Both the position numbers and the translations under genes were made by a program. The notes under the pieces are model-generated. The model was not told where the DNA came from and did not search any database. It saw only the letters and a list, made by a program, of their open reading frames with translations. DNA of 64,000 nucleotides from Enterococcus cecorum DSM 20682 = ATCC 43198 (lineage in GTDB: Bacteria; Bacillota; Bacilli; Lactobacillales; Enterococcaceae), in the NCBI RefSeq assembly GCF_000407565.1, contig NZ_ASWI01000004.1:236501-300500 (forward strand), given 5' to 3'. This document shows positions 34,386 to 44,174 of the stretch, piece by piece (the stretch's first letter is position 1; the number at the start of each line of letters is the position of its first letter).

Positions 34386-35734
34386 TCTATATATTATGGT
34401 TAACATTGGTATTACTAGCATTTTTGATTTATTATTCGAATAAAAATCTCTTATCAATATCTTTTGTTTCAACTGTCTCGTTACTAATTTCTTCAACTAT
34501 ATATGGTTTGCTATACAATGAAATTGGTTATGATATTTCCTTCAAAACATATTTAGTAATTGTTTTCTCTGTCATCGTATTGTTTATGGGAGAGAAGTTT
34601 ATAGATTTGGTTTTATTGAATTATAGTAATCATAAATCAAGTAGTATAAGCAGTTTGAATACTAACCGCTACTATTATTATGCAACTAAAAGGAAAATGG
34701 TAATAGTATTTATAGGTATGATTAGCATCTTTATTTTGAGATTTTATGATTTATATCAATTTTCGCTTACTTTAGGTAATAGTAATGGCTTAATGGGAAC
34801 TTTGAGCTCTGTTCGACTGTCATATGCAACAGGTGAGTACGCACCGTCATCAATTATCATGAAGTTTGCAATTATAGTAACATTGTGTTGTGAATTTTAT
34901 GCATATACATACATGTATTATTTCTTATATAACCTTATTAAGTGGAATATAAAGTTATACAGACTTTTGTTGCCATTGGTTGGTTATTTGATAATATTAA
35001 TCAGTACAACGGGAAGAAGCCAATATATCTTTGTTGTGTGTATATTTATTACTATGATTATTAGTATATATTATAATAAGGATTCTACTAGCTTTAAATA
35101 TAACAAAATTCTTTTTAGTAGGGTATCAAAAATCTCACTATTTTCAATAATTTTTTTAATGTTGTATGCAATGATATCAAGAAAATCTTCTGGTGATTCA
35201 TCAAATACATTATATCAGATTCTGACAAGTTATTTTTCTGCTCCGATTTATGGACTGGATATTTCAATGGATAAATTTTTTTATGGTATAAAAGGTTCTG
35301 ATTTAACTTTTGGCTATTATACGTTACAAAAAATACATTCGTTTCTGAATCAATTTGGCTTTAATTATCCAACTCCTGTATTTCATAACTTACCATTTTT
35401 CAATTATAGAAATGGGGGGAGTAATATATATACTGCTTTATTGTTTCCTATTCTTGATTATGGAATAATGGGGATGTTAATTTCAAGATTTTTCATTGGA
35501 TCTGTATATTCGATTTTTAAACATCTATTTTTCCATTCTATTCGTAATGATGAAAACAATATTTCTTTGATAATATTTTTTGGAATATTCATCTATTGTT
35601 CAGTATATACTTATATTGCTGATAGATATTATGAGTATTTTTTAGACATAAATACATTAATCAAATATACTATTTTTTCATATTTGATGATACAATTTTA
35701 TAATTTTAAATCTACAAAAATACTTTTAAAATAG
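34382..35734 (+). CDS. Oligosaccharide repeat-unit polymerase (Wzy-like)
   Basis: A 450-residue membrane protein with about ten to twelve hydrophobic segments and a large loop (about residues 270-345, containing ISRKSSGDSSNT and YRNGGSNIYTALL), as in O-antigen polymerase/EpsG-type Wzy proteins. The family is recognised by topology and place rather than motif. It would join lipid-linked repeat units on the outer face of the membrane. GC content here is among the lowest in the window. Confidence 0.72.
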   Translation: MIYILWLTLVLLAFLIYYSNKNLLSISFVSTVSLLISSTIYGLLYNEIGYDISFKTYLVIVFSVIVLFMGEKFIDLVLLNYSNHKSSSISSLNTNRYYYYATKRKMVIVFIGMISIFILRFYDLYQFSLTLGNSNGLMGTLSSVRLSYATGEYAPSSIIMKFAIIVTLCCEFYAYTYMYYFLYNLIKWNIKLYRLLLPLVGYLIILISTTGRSQYIFVVCIFITMIISIYYNKDSTSFKYNKILFSRVSKISLFSIIFLMLYAMISRKSSGDSSNTLYQILTSYFSAPIYGLDISMDKFFYGIKGSDLTFGYYTLQKIHSFLNQFGFNYPTPVFHNLPFFNYRNGGSNIYTALLFPILDYGIMGMLISRFFIGSVYSIFKHLFFHSIRNDENNISLIIFFGIFIYCSVYTYIADRYYEYFLDINTLIKYTIFSYLMIQFYNFKSTKILLK

Positions 35735-35753
35735 TATAGAGAGGACAAATTAA

Positions 35754-36629
35754 TTGAAAAAAAATTATTGTTTTTTAGTTGCAGATAAGGATATATATTT
35801 TTATCAATATGAAAAAAATATATTTTGTCCGATAAAAAAAGGATTATTTAATAGAATAGTTTTTTTAATACTTAAGAAGCTAAATTTGCCATTTCCTAAG
35901 TTTATATTATATGAAAATATTTTTAACTATGATAGAATAATCGTAACAGATAGTGTAGCGAATATTAGCTTGATAAAAACACTAAAAAAATACTATAAGA
36001 ATACTGATATTTTTTTATATTACATGAATGTTATTACTGAAAATAATAAATATTTGATGGAATTATTTCAGAACAATAATATATATACTTTTGATGAAAA
36101 TGATTCATGGGCACATGAGATTAAATTTAGACATACACCTTACTCGAGTAATTTGCCATTTAAAGAGGGTAACCGTAAATATGATACAGTATTTTTAGGT
36201 AGAGCAAAGAACCGTATCGATGAAATAAATAGGATAATTCGAGCTTTTGATGAAAGAAAAATAAAATTGAAGATGTTAGTATTGGGAGCAAAAAATTTAG
36301 AATATAGTATTGATACGTATATATCCTATGAAGAGTACTTAGAGTATATTTCTAATAGTATAACTATACTTGAAATTATTGAAGTAGGACAAAGTGGATG
36401 TACTCTAAGATTTATGGAGTCATTATTTTTAAAAAAAAAATTAATAACCAATAATAAAGATATTGTCAATGACTTGTATTATAATAATCAAAATGTTTTT
36501 ATTTTAGGGGTTGATTCACTCGATAATTTAGTAAATTTTATTAATTCTCCGTATGAAGATGAATTTTCTATTCAAGATTTAGATTTTCAAAATTGGATAA
36601 GTAATTTTGAAGGGGATACAAGTGTATGA
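35754..36629 (+). CDS. Unrecognised capsule-locus protein, possibly a glycosyltransferase
   Basis: A 291-residue soluble protein from TTG 35754 (GAGAGGAC upstream). The C-terminal half is GT-B like: KYDTVFLGRAKNRIDEI as a domain start, and GCTLRFMESLFLKKKLITNN resembling the nucleotide-sugar end of CgeB/LPS-core-type transferases. The N-terminal half has no motif I know. Its place between Wzy and Wzx supports a role in polysaccharide assembly. Very AT-rich. Confidence 0.5.
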   Translation: MKKNYCFLVADKDIYFYQYEKNIFCPIKKGLFNRIVFLILKKLNLPFPKFILYENIFNYDRIIVTDSVANISLIKTLKKYYKNTDIFLYYMNVITENNKYLMELFQNNNIYTFDENDSWAHEIKFRHTPYSSNLPFKEGNRKYDTVFLGRAKNRIDEINRIIRAFDERKIKLKMLVLGAKNLEYSIDTYISYEEYLEYISNSITILEIIEVGQSGCTLRFMESLFLKKKLITNNKDIVNDLYYNNQNVFILGVDSLDNLVNFINSPYEDEFSIQDLDFQNWISNFEGDTSV

Positions 36630-38083
36630 ATTTTTTTAGAATTATACTAAATAAGTACTGTGGACTATCGCTACCTACAAAATCAGCAATTTGGTTTACT
36701 ATTTGTAATCTATTATTAAAAGGCATAAGCTTTATATCTGTTCCACTATTCACTAGACTACTTTCAGCTTCAGAATATGGTCAAGTATCATTATTTTTAT
36801 CTTACGGCCAAATTATATTGATATTTGCAACATGGGAAATTCATTTGGGTGCCTACCAAAAAGGGATATTTAATTACAAAGAGGATTTAAAATTCTTTAC
36901 TTCATCCACTCAATTACTCATTAATATTTTAACAATTATTTTTATGAGCATATTATTTCTGTTTCATAATATTGTTTTCAAAATCACTGACATGAATTAT
37001 GGAATTTTGATTTTTCTATTTCTCAATTTGCTGACTATTCCATCTTATAATAGTTGGTTAATATTAAAACGTACTAGATATGAATATCAAAAGTCAGTTG
37101 TTGCGACAATATTATATAGTTTGATTTCTGTTTTTGCTCCTCTATTGGGGATAGTTTTCATAGAAAGAAGTGCAAATATATACTATATTTCACTGTTATT
37201 TTCTACATTTATTTTCTGCCTGTTTTTTTATGTTCAAAATATAAATTATTATCCATTATTTAAAAAAATAAAAAAAACACTATCTCAATGGAATTTTCTA
37301 ATTAAATTTGAGGCTCCATTGGTTGTGCATTCTCTGTCTTATTTAGTTCTAAGTCAGGCTGATAGAATAATGATTGGAAATATGGTCGGAAAACCTCAAG
37401 CTGGATATTATAGTATAGCATATAGCATAGGAAATGTGATAACCATATTTCAAACTTCATTAAATCAAACATTGATACCTTGGAGATATCAGATGTTAGA
37501 ATCTAAAAATTATGAATCAATAAGAAAAGTGACAAACTATTTACTTTTTATTTTTGCTGTTCTTATTGTCTTATTTGTTTTAATATCACCAGAATTAATG
37601 CTCTTCTTATTTTCAAAAGAGTATTCAGACTCGATTTGGAGTGTTCCACCAATTTCATTAAGTGTTTATTTTATGTTTTTATATACTATATTTGTAAATA
37701 TAGAGACATATTTTGAAAAAACACAGTATGTTATGTATGTTTCAGTTTTTTGTGCTATGGTAAATATTTTATTAAATTATTTTGCTATTCCTGTTTTTGG
37801 TTATATTGCATGTGGGTACACTACTGTAATTTCATACATACTATTTTCAATTGGTCATTATGTATTTATGAATTTAATTATCAAGAAAAAATTGGGAAAT
37901 GTGAAGGTATTCGATGTAAATATAATTATTTTTATTAGTTTATTTTTGGTTATTTCTGTACTTATAGTTACGTTTCTGTATAAGTATATAACTATTAGGT
38001 ATATATTATTATTTACATTATTAATTTTGGGTGTTTTGAACAGAGATAAAGTATTTAACGTTATCAAAATTGTTAGAAATTAG
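36626..38083 (+). CDS. Flippase (Wzx-like, MATE/MVF superfamily)
   Basis: A 485-residue membrane protein with about twelve to fourteen hydrophobic segments. The N-terminus (IWFTICNLLLKGISFISVPL, then FTRLLSASEYGQVSLF) is the classic Wzx/polysaccharide-export start. It moves the lipid-linked repeat unit across the membrane. The start overlaps the previous stop (ATGA), and the next gene starts 14 bases after its end. Confidence 0.87.
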   Translation: MNFFRIILNKYCGLSLPTKSAIWFTICNLLLKGISFISVPLFTRLLSASEYGQVSLFLSYGQIILIFATWEIHLGAYQKGIFNYKEDLKFFTSSTQLLINILTIIFMSILFLFHNIVFKITDMNYGILIFLFLNLLTIPSYNSWLILKRTRYEYQKSVVATILYSLISVFAPLLGIVFIERSANIYYISLLFSTFIFCLFFYVQNINYYPLFKKIKKTLSQWNFLIKFEAPLVVHSLSYLVLSQADRIMIGNMVGKPQAGYYSIAYSIGNVITIFQTSLNQTLIPWRYQMLESKNYESIRKVTNYLLFIFAVLIVLFVLISPELMLFLFSKEYSDSIWSVPPISLSVYFMFLYTIFVNIETYFEKTQYVMYVSVFCAMVNILLNYFAIPVFGYIACGYTTVISYILFSIGHYVFMNLIIKKKLGNVKVFDVNIIIFISLFLVISVLIVTFLYKYITIRYILLFTLLILGVLNRDKVFNVIKIVRN

Positions 38084-38096
38084 TTGGGAGAATTAT

Positions 38097-38636
38097 ATGA
38101 ATATTCCATTAAAAAAATTATATATGAAATTTTATGATTCCTTTTATAAGAAGATTAATTATATTCAATATTTAAAAAAAAAAGGAACTAAAATTGGTGA
38201 GAATTGTGAAATATATGGGTCAGCGAACTTTGGATCAGAACCTTACTTAATTGAACTTGGTAATCATGTTAGAATTAATGCTGGAGTTCAACTAATTACC
38301 CATGATGGTGGTGTGTGGGTTTTAAGAGAGAATGAGAAAATCAAGCAATCAGAATTAATCGATTTATTTGGAAAAATTACTATAGGAAATAATGTTCACA
38401 TTGGTACAAATGCCATAATTATGCCTAATGTAACGATTGGAGACAATTGTATTATTGGATGTGGTTCTATTGTTACGAAAAGCATTCCAGCTAATTCTGT
38501 CGTTGTAGGAGTTCCAGGAAAGGTAATTGAGAGTATTAATGAATACTATAATAAAAATTACTATAAATTTGATTATACTAAAAAATTATCTCCTGAAGAA
38601 AAGAAAAAATATCTATTAACAAAATTTTATGATTAA
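38097..38636 (+). CDS. Hexapeptide-repeat acyltransferase (maltose/galactoside acetyltransferase type)
   Basis: Left-handed beta-helix acyltransferase: KIGENCEIYGSANFGS, THDGGVWVLRE with the active-site His in LITHD, then IGNNVHIGTNAIIMPNVTIG and the closing VVGVPGKVI. About 179 residues from ATG 38097 with GGGAG upstream. It probably O-acetylates the polysaccharide or a sugar residue. Last gene of the main cluster. Confidence 0.82.
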   Translation: MNIPLKKLYMKFYDSFYKKINYIQYLKKKGTKIGENCEIYGSANFGSEPYLIELGNHVRINAGVQLITHDGGVWVLRENEKIKQSELIDLFGKITIGNNVHIGTNAIIMPNVTIGDNCIIGCGSIVTKSIPANSVVVGVPGKVIESINEYYNKNYYKFDYTKKLSPEEKKKYLLTKFYD

Positions 38637-38664
38637 ATATAGCGTTTTGATTTATATAAGTTTT

Positions 38665-38693
38665 TTGATAAATATTTTGTATAATAGTATAAT
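38665..38693 (+). promoter_or_regulatory. Promoter upstream of galE
   Basis: TTGATA, 17-base spacer, TATAAT (38688-38693); a second TATAAT lies at 38680. It gives galE, and perhaps glmM, expression separate from the cluster. Confidence 0.7.
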
Positions 38694-38824
38694 CATATGG
38701 ACTGAAGTCTAAATATATTAAATGGTATTATACTATTCAATAGATTTCATTTTTACTGATTTATTTAAAATAATTTTGGCTTTTCGAGAATTTTATAAAA
38801 ACATATATGAATTGAGGTTTAGGA

Positions 38825-39862
38825 ATGAAAATCTTAGTTAGTGGTGGTACGGGATACATCGGGTCTCATACAGTAATCGAATTAATTTCGTCAGGACAAG
38901 AAGTCGTTTGTGTCGATAATTTTGCAAATAGTAAAAAAAAATCAATAACCACTATAGAAAAAATTTCAAAAAAAAATATTCCTTTTTATTGTGTAGATAT
39001 TCGTAATAAAGAAAAGTTACGTGAAATATTTAGAGAGAATAATTTTGATGCATGTATTCATTTTGCAGCCTTGAAAGCTGTAGGTGAGTCTGTTTATAAG
39101 CCACTAGAGTACTACGATAATAATTTATCTGGAACATTAACTTTATTAGAAGTAATGAAGGAATTTAATTGTAAAAATTTAATTTTTAGTTCGTCTGCAA
39201 CGGTTTATGGTAATCCATCTGTAATTCCAATCACTGAGAATTGTCCTAAAGGCGAAATTACAAATCCTTATGGTCAAACTAAATCTATGATTGAACAGAT
39301 TCTTATGGATTTACATAAAGCTGATATAGTAAATGAATCAGATAATCCTTGGAATATTGTATTATTAAGATATTTCAATCCAATTGGTGCTCATCAATCT
39401 GGTTTAATAGGTGAAGATCCAAGTGGTGTTCCAAATAATTTAATGCCATATATTACTCAAGTTGCACTTGGTAAATTAGATTACTTAAATGTATTTGGAA
39501 ATGATTATGACACACCAGATGGTACAGGTGTTAGAGATTATATACATGTAGTCGATTTGGCAAGAGGTCATGTACATGCGCTGAAAGCTATCGAAGAAAA
39601 TTGTGGCTTGGAGATTTTTAACCTAGGTACAGGTAAAGGGACTTCTGTGTTAGAACTAGTTCATGCATTCGAAAAGGTAACAGGGGTTAAAGTTCCTTAT
39701 AAATTTGTAGAGCGTAGACCAGGTGATATTGCCACATGCTATGCTGATGCTTCAAAAGCAAAAGAGAAACTTGGATGGGTTGCAAAATATGATATTGAAG
39801 ATATGTGTCGTGATGCATGGAGATGGCAAAAAATGAATCCAAATGGTTACGAAGATAAATAA
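38825..39862 (+). CDS. galE: UDP-glucose 4-epimerase GalE
   Basis: Interconverts UDP-glucose and UDP-galactose (and in some cases the N-acetyl forms). Extended SDR motifs: GGTGYIGSH (7-15), Ser124, Tyr149-x3-Lys153, and a full GalE C-terminal domain with FNLGTGKGTSVLELV. 345 residues. Located between the capsule genes and glmM, it supplies UDP-Gal or UDP-GalNAc. Codon use is intermediate between the cluster and the core genome. Confidence 0.93.
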   Translation: MKILVSGGTGYIGSHTVIELISSGQEVVCVDNFANSKKKSITTIEKISKKNIPFYCVDIRNKEKLREIFRENNFDACIHFAALKAVGESVYKPLEYYDNNLSGTLTLLEVMKEFNCKNLIFSSSATVYGNPSVIPITENCPKGEITNPYGQTKSMIEQILMDLHKADIVNESDNPWNIVLLRYFNPIGAHQSGLIGEDPSGVPNNLMPYITQVALGKLDYLNVFGNDYDTPDGTGVRDYIHVVDLARGHVHALKAIEENCGLEIFNLGTGKGTSVLELVHAFEKVTGVKVPYKFVERRPGDIATCYADASKAKEKLGWVAKYDIEDMCRDAWRWQKMNPNGYEDK

Positions 39863-39913
39863 AATACTAGCTTCTTATTGAGAAATTGTTGTATTATTTT
39901 AGGAGTTGTAATT

Positions 39914-41266
39914 ATGGGTAAATATTTTGGTACAGATGGGGTGCGCGGTGAAGCAAATGTGGAACTAACCCCTGAATTAGCATTTAAATTAGGTCGATGT
40001 GGTGGCTATGTTTTAAGTCAGCATGAAACAGGACGTCCAAAAGTTTTAGTAGGACGCGATACACGTATTTCAGGCGAATTATTGGAGCATGCCTTAATTG
40101 CTGGTCTGCTTTCTGTGGGCATTGAAGTGTATCGTCTGGGGGTTATTTCTACGCCAGGTGTGGCTTATTTAACACGTACACAAAAGGCAAGTGCAGGGGT
40201 GATGATTTCTGCTTCACACAATCCAGCACAAGATAATGGAATTAAATTCTTCGGCAGTGATGGTTTTAAACTGGTTGATGATCAAGAACTTGAGATTGAA
40301 GCTTTATTAGATGCTGAAGTGGACGAATTACCACGTCCTTCAGCACAAGGTTTGGGAACAGTTAGTGAAATGCCAGATGGTTTAATTAAGTACGCTGAAT
40401 TTTTAGCCGAAACGATTCCTGGCGATTTATCTGATATGAAAATCTGTTTAGATGCAGCACATGGCGCCACTACTCCAGTTGTGAATCGCTTATTTAAACA
40501 ATTAAATGCAGATTTTTATACAATTGGTGCGAATCCAGACGGTTTAAATATTAATGACGGTGTTGGATCGACTCATCCAGAAGCTTTAAGTGAATTCGTT
40601 CGTGTCAAAGGTGCGGATGTTGGTTTGGCCTTTGATGGTGATGGTGACCGTATCATTGCTGTAGATGAGCTAGGTAATATTGTTGATGGCGATAAGATTA
40701 TGTATATCTGTGCAAAATATCTTGCGGCTAATCATCGTTTGAAGAAAGATACGATTGTTACAACTGTGATGAGTAATCTAGGTTTCCATCGTGCCGTTGA
40801 AGAAATTGGGTTGAAGGATGTTGTAACTAAAGTTGGTGACCGTTATGTAGTGGAAGAAATGCGCAAAAACGGTTATAACTTTGGTGGTGAACAATCCGGT
40901 CATATGATTTTCTTGGATTATAATACAACAGGTGATGGTATTCTTTCTGGTCTACAGTTACTAAATATCATTAAGGAAACTGGTAAAACCTTATCTGAGT
41001 TAGCCAGCGAAGTCACGATTTATCCGCAAAAATTGGTTAATGTTCGCGTGACGGATAAAAACCATGTCATGGATCATCCAGTGATTCGCGAAACAATTGA
41101 AAAATCGGAAGCTGCATTAGGTGAAACAGGACGTATCTTGGTCCGCCCATCCGGTACCGAGCCGCTATTACGTATCATGGCCGAAGCACCAACCGATGAA
41201 TTGGTGAATTACCATGTAGATACTATTGTCAAAGTCGTTAAAGAACAAATCGGCTTAGAAGACTAA
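39914..41266 (+). CDS. glmM: Phosphoglucosamine mutase GlmM
   Basis: Interconverts glucosamine-6-phosphate and glucosamine-1-phosphate for UDP-GlcNAc synthesis. The N-terminus [12 protein letters not shown], phosphoserine Ser101 in SASHNP, the metal loop DGDGDR, GGEQSGH, and the phosphate-binding [10 protein letters not shown] are all present. 450 residues from ATG 39914 (AGGAG upstream; frame opens at 39878). GC content returns to the core-genome level, so this is the right boundary of the variable locus. Confidence 0.96.
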   Translation: MGKYFGTDGVRGEANVELTPELAFKLGRCGGYVLSQHETGRPKVLVGRDTRISGELLEHALIAGLLSVGIEVYRLGVISTPGVAYLTRTQKASAGVMISASHNPAQDNGIKFFGSDGFKLVDDQELEIEALLDAEVDELPRPSAQGLGTVSEMPDGLIKYAEFLAETIPGDLSDMKICLDAAHGATTPVVNRLFKQLNADFYTIGANPDGLNINDGVGSTHPEALSEFVRVKGADVGLAFDGDGDRIIAVDELGNIVDGDKIMYICAKYLAANHRLKKDTIVTTVMSNLGFHRAVEEIGLKDVVTKVGDRYVVEEMRKNGYNFGGEQSGHMIFLDYNTTGDGILSGLQLLNIIKETGKTLSELASEVTIYPQKLVNVRVTDKNHVMDHPVIRETIEKSEAALGETGRILVRPSGTEPLLRIMAEAPTDELVNYHVDTIVKVVKEQIGLED

Positions 41267-41274
41267 CGAAGCTC

Positions 41275-41301
41275 ATTGCCAATAATCACCCTTTTGGCAA
41301 T
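41275..41301 (+). terminator. Hairpin after glmM
   Basis: ATTGCCAA pairs with TTGGCAAT, followed by a weak T-rich tail; probably the glmM terminator. Confidence 0.55.
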
Positions 41302-41320
41302 TTAGCTTATATAGATGATT

Positions 41321-41364
41321 CTCCCCACAAGTTTAGGTCAGTTGTGATTCTAGCTTGTGGGGAG
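41321..41364. repeat. Eleven-bp inverted repeat
   Basis: CTCCCCACAAG (41321-41331) and CTTGTGGGGAG (41354-41364) are perfect inverted copies, 22 bases apart. No T-run on the plus strand. It may be the second glmM terminator or the edge of the mobile-element region. Confidence 0.5.
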
Positions 41365-41496
41365 TTTGAAGAAAGCGAGTTGGAAGCGCTTTTTACAGAA
41401 AAAGTTACGGACGTTATCAATATTCCACTCAAATCATTCTTTTGACAAATATGAGCGATTGGTATGATTTAATAAATTATAGCCCCATTTGAAAGT

Positions 41497-42007
41497 TGCT
41501 ATCAATATTTGGAAACAATTCGAGCAAAGAATTCCAATTCTAAATTTGAAAAAGCAGTGAATTACGCCCTTAATCACCGAGAAGCAGTCTACAGAATCTT
41601 CGAAGATGGTGCGCTTGAGTTGACCAATAATCGAGCAGAGCGTGTGGTCAAGTAGATTGTCATGGGAAGAAAGAATTGGTTATTCTACAAGAATGGAAAA
41701 GTGGCAAGGGGGAATACAATCTACCAATCATTCATCATGAACGCAGAAGTGAACAATCTAAGACCGCGGGAATATTCTGAATGGTTGCTTACAGAAATAA
41801 GAGAGTTGGAAGCACCCACTGAAGAGGATTTTGCTCGCTATCTACCTTGGTTAGAGGGAGCACAAGAGAGATGTAAGGTTGGCTCTATCTGTACCGAAAA
41901 ATATCAACACTACTTCAAAAAAGAAGCCTGAATGCTATTCAATTTGAGAAAGATTATAGCATATCAGGCTTTTTGGCGTACACCCACCATCCTATCCAAC
42001 GCTTACT
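41497..42007 (+). pseudogene. IS66 transposase (TnpC) C-terminal relic with element end
   Basis: The frame reads into the C-terminal part of IS66 TnpC: YALNHREAVYRIFEDGALEL, TNNRAERVVK, then an in-frame TAG (41653) and IVMGRKNWLFYKNGK, and the usual C-terminal YLPWLEGAQE. The conserved Glu of the DDE triad (in NNRAER) is kept. The N-terminal two thirds are missing. The terminator 41924-41974 and the end sequence TATCCAACGCTTACT (41993-42007) mark the right end of this old copy. Confidence 0.8.
41924..41974 (+). terminator. Terminator of the IS66 relic
   Basis: AAGCCTGA...GCTAT pairs with ATAGC...TCAGGCTT, followed by TTT. Confidence 0.75.
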
Positions 42008-42039
42008 AAAGATGATATCAAGTTAGCAAGCTTAACACC

Positions 42040-42069
42040 TTGACATAGCGCTAATGTTGACACTATAAT
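42040..42069 (+). promoter_or_regulatory. Promoter of the first methyltransferase relic
   Basis: TTGACA (42040-42045), 18-base spacer, TATAAT (42064-42069): a near-consensus promoter, now in front of a dead gene. A second TTGACA is at 42057. Confidence 0.7.
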
Positions 42070-42100
42070 TAGTTATATTTAATTAGAAGGTGAGTTGCTT

Positions 42101-42559
42101 TTGAAAGGACTGTCATTGTTTTTTGGAGTAGGTATTGGAGAAACCTACTTATCACAATTTGGAATAAAAATTGTTGTTGCTAATGAAATTGTCGAGAAAC
42201 GAGCTAATCTATATAGGAAATTATATCCTAATTGTAATATGATTTGTGAAGATATTACAGACTACAGACGATGTTGTTTTTAATAATGTCATTGTATCTA
42301 GTGAAGGTGCAGAGTTCTTGATTGCTTCTCCACTGTGTCAGGTAATGAGTATTGCTAGAAAAAATTAGCATCAGAATATGATGATTATAGATGAGAGAAA
42401 TTATTAAAAAACTAGAGTTTTTGTTGCAACAGAGCAACTTAGATTTAAATATATAGGAATATTCCTGCACTTTTAAAGTTTAAATTACCGTTTCAAAATA
42501 AATTGAGTACTATTATGGATATATTAAAATATAAATTTGATGCAGAGTATAATGATTGA
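42101..42559 (+). pseudogene. DNA C5-cytosine methyltransferase relic 1 (N-terminal part)
   Basis: The start KGLSLFFGVGIGETYLSQFG is motif I of C5 methyltransferases, followed by IVVANEIVEKRANLYRKL. After a frameshift near 42280 comes FLIASPLCQVMSIARKN, a damaged motif IV (PPCQ has become PLCQ), a stop, and later LKFKLPFQNKLSTIMDIL. The C-terminal half is absent: the sequence runs directly into the next relic near 42560. Several stops and shifts make it certainly inactive. Confidence 0.75.
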
Positions 42560-42570
42560 AGGAAAGATAG

Positions 42571-43442
42571 GGGGATGGTATTCCTTCAGAGATGTTTCCT
42601 GAATTTGATGGTATTATAGAAGGTCCACCATGTCAGTCTTGGAGTGAGACAATGTCATTAAAGGCGTTGATGATTCAAGAGGGAAATTATTTTATCAGTA
42701 CACACATTTTGAAAGATAAAAAACCAAAGTTCTTCCTAACAGAAAATGTTAAGGGAATGATGACGAAAAGGCATAATATTGCTGTTGAAAATATTGTTTC
42801 TCAATTTGAGAAAGCTGGTTACGATGCTTTCATTCATTTGTTAATTGCCAGTGATTATATAGTGTGTGTGCCTCAGAATAGAAAAAAAGTTTTCTATGTT
42901 GGGTTTAGGAAGAATTTAAACATCGAATTTGAACCATTTAAACCATACGAGTCAAAGGTGACTTTTAAAAATGCGATATTTGATTTAAAAGATTCAGTAA
43001 TTCCATCATTAGAAAAATAAGACAAATGGTGGAAACTGTAAATTTTTGAATCATGAATACTTTATTGGTGCCTATTCGCCAATATTTATGAGTAGAAATA
43101 GAGTTAGACAATGGAGTGAACAGGAATTTACGGTCTAGGTATCTGGTAGACTGTGTCAACTACATCTACAAGTACCAGTTATGCCTAAAGTAGAAAAATA
43201 AAAATATATTTGAATCTGGTAAGGAAGCACTATATAGAAGATTAATGGTGAGAGAGTGTGCAAGAATATAGGTGTTTTCGGACAATTTTAAATTTTATTA
43301 TACGAATTTGAACGATGCATATAAAATAATCGGTAATGTTGTTTCTGTGAACTTAGTGTATGTTATGGCTGGGCCCATTTTAGAAACTTTGAATAACTCT
43401 AGTTCAAATTTGAATCTCCTAAAAACAGGCACAGATAATTAG
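42571..43442 (+). pseudogene. HaeIII-like DNA C5-cytosine methyltransferase relic
   Basis: Motif IV GPPCQSWS, motif VI TENVKGMM, then VPQNRKKVFYVGFRKNLNI; after a frameshift near 43015 comes [21 protein letters not shown], and later motif X IGNVVSVNL before the stop at 43440. The order and wording match M.HaeIII (GGCC methylase) as I remember it. Motif I is missing at the left; there is a stop near 43135 and further damage. Inactive. Confidence 0.75.
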
Positions 43443-43455
43443 GCGAAGGGAATCT

Positions 43456-44133
43456 ATGAATGAAGAAAGTAATAATCAAAGAAATACATATGAGTTTTCA
43501 TATTTAACTACATTGTTTGAAGAAATATCAAGAGTTCGTTCGGTAAAGATAGAAAAAAACAGTAGTTTTTATGCTGCAGAACGTGCAAGGAATAATTTAA
43601 CCTATTATGAAAAAGCTATATACAAGATTAGTGCATTAGCTGGAGTAAATACTATATTTTAACTTGAATCTTTGATTTTAGATGATGGATTAGATAAGCA
43701 GGAATTGAAAATCCAATCAGATGACAAGGGCAAAGAAGGCGATGTATATGTTCCTTTATTAGATGCATTTAAATGGGAACTTGAGAGACAAAATTGCTTG
43801 TTTGGTAAAGATATTCCTAGATTGATGGTTGAGTATTTGCTTGAGGAATTTGATTTTTATAAAGTAATTGGGATTGATAATAAAAAGATAACTCAAATTC
43901 AAAGCTACAATTTGAGAGAAACATTGAATAGACAGGAGAAAAAGCGTAAAAGAAGCGTTGAAGTGTCAATATCAACACTTCAAACAATGATTGTTATCAT
44001 GGAATATAAACCATATAGTAAGAATACATTTGAACTATACCTTGACGGTGGCTAGCAATCAAGTTTGAAGTTTGATATACAAATTATTGGTATGTCTACA
44101 ACAATTATATCGATAGATTGTAGATGGAAATAG
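43456..44133 (+). pseudogene. HaeIII-like restriction endonuclease relic
   Basis: One reading frame (starting ATG 43456) carries NNQRNTYEFSYLTTLFEEIS, SSFYAAERARNNL, IQSDDKGKEGDV, then VPLLDAFKWE, IPRLMVEYLLEEFDFYKVIG, and SKNTFELYLDGG, which match R.HaeIII as I remember it. Damage: TAA at 43660, TAG at 44053, and an internal deletion after GKEGDV that removes the middle, where the catalytic core lies. Direct neighbour of its methyltransferase relic, so a whole GGCC system has died here. Confidence 0.7.
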
Positions 44134-44147
44134 GAATGTTAGGAGGG

Positions 44148-44165
44148 TCTGATAGTATTATCAGA
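44148..44165. repeat. 18-base hairpin between Shine-Dalgarno and start codon
   Basis: TCTGATA GTAT TATCAGA is a perfect 7-bp stem. It sits directly after AGGAGGG (44141-44147) and 9 bases before ATG 44175. If folded, it brings the Shine-Dalgarno to a normal distance from the start. Confidence 0.6.
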
Positions 44166-44174
44166 TGAAATATT

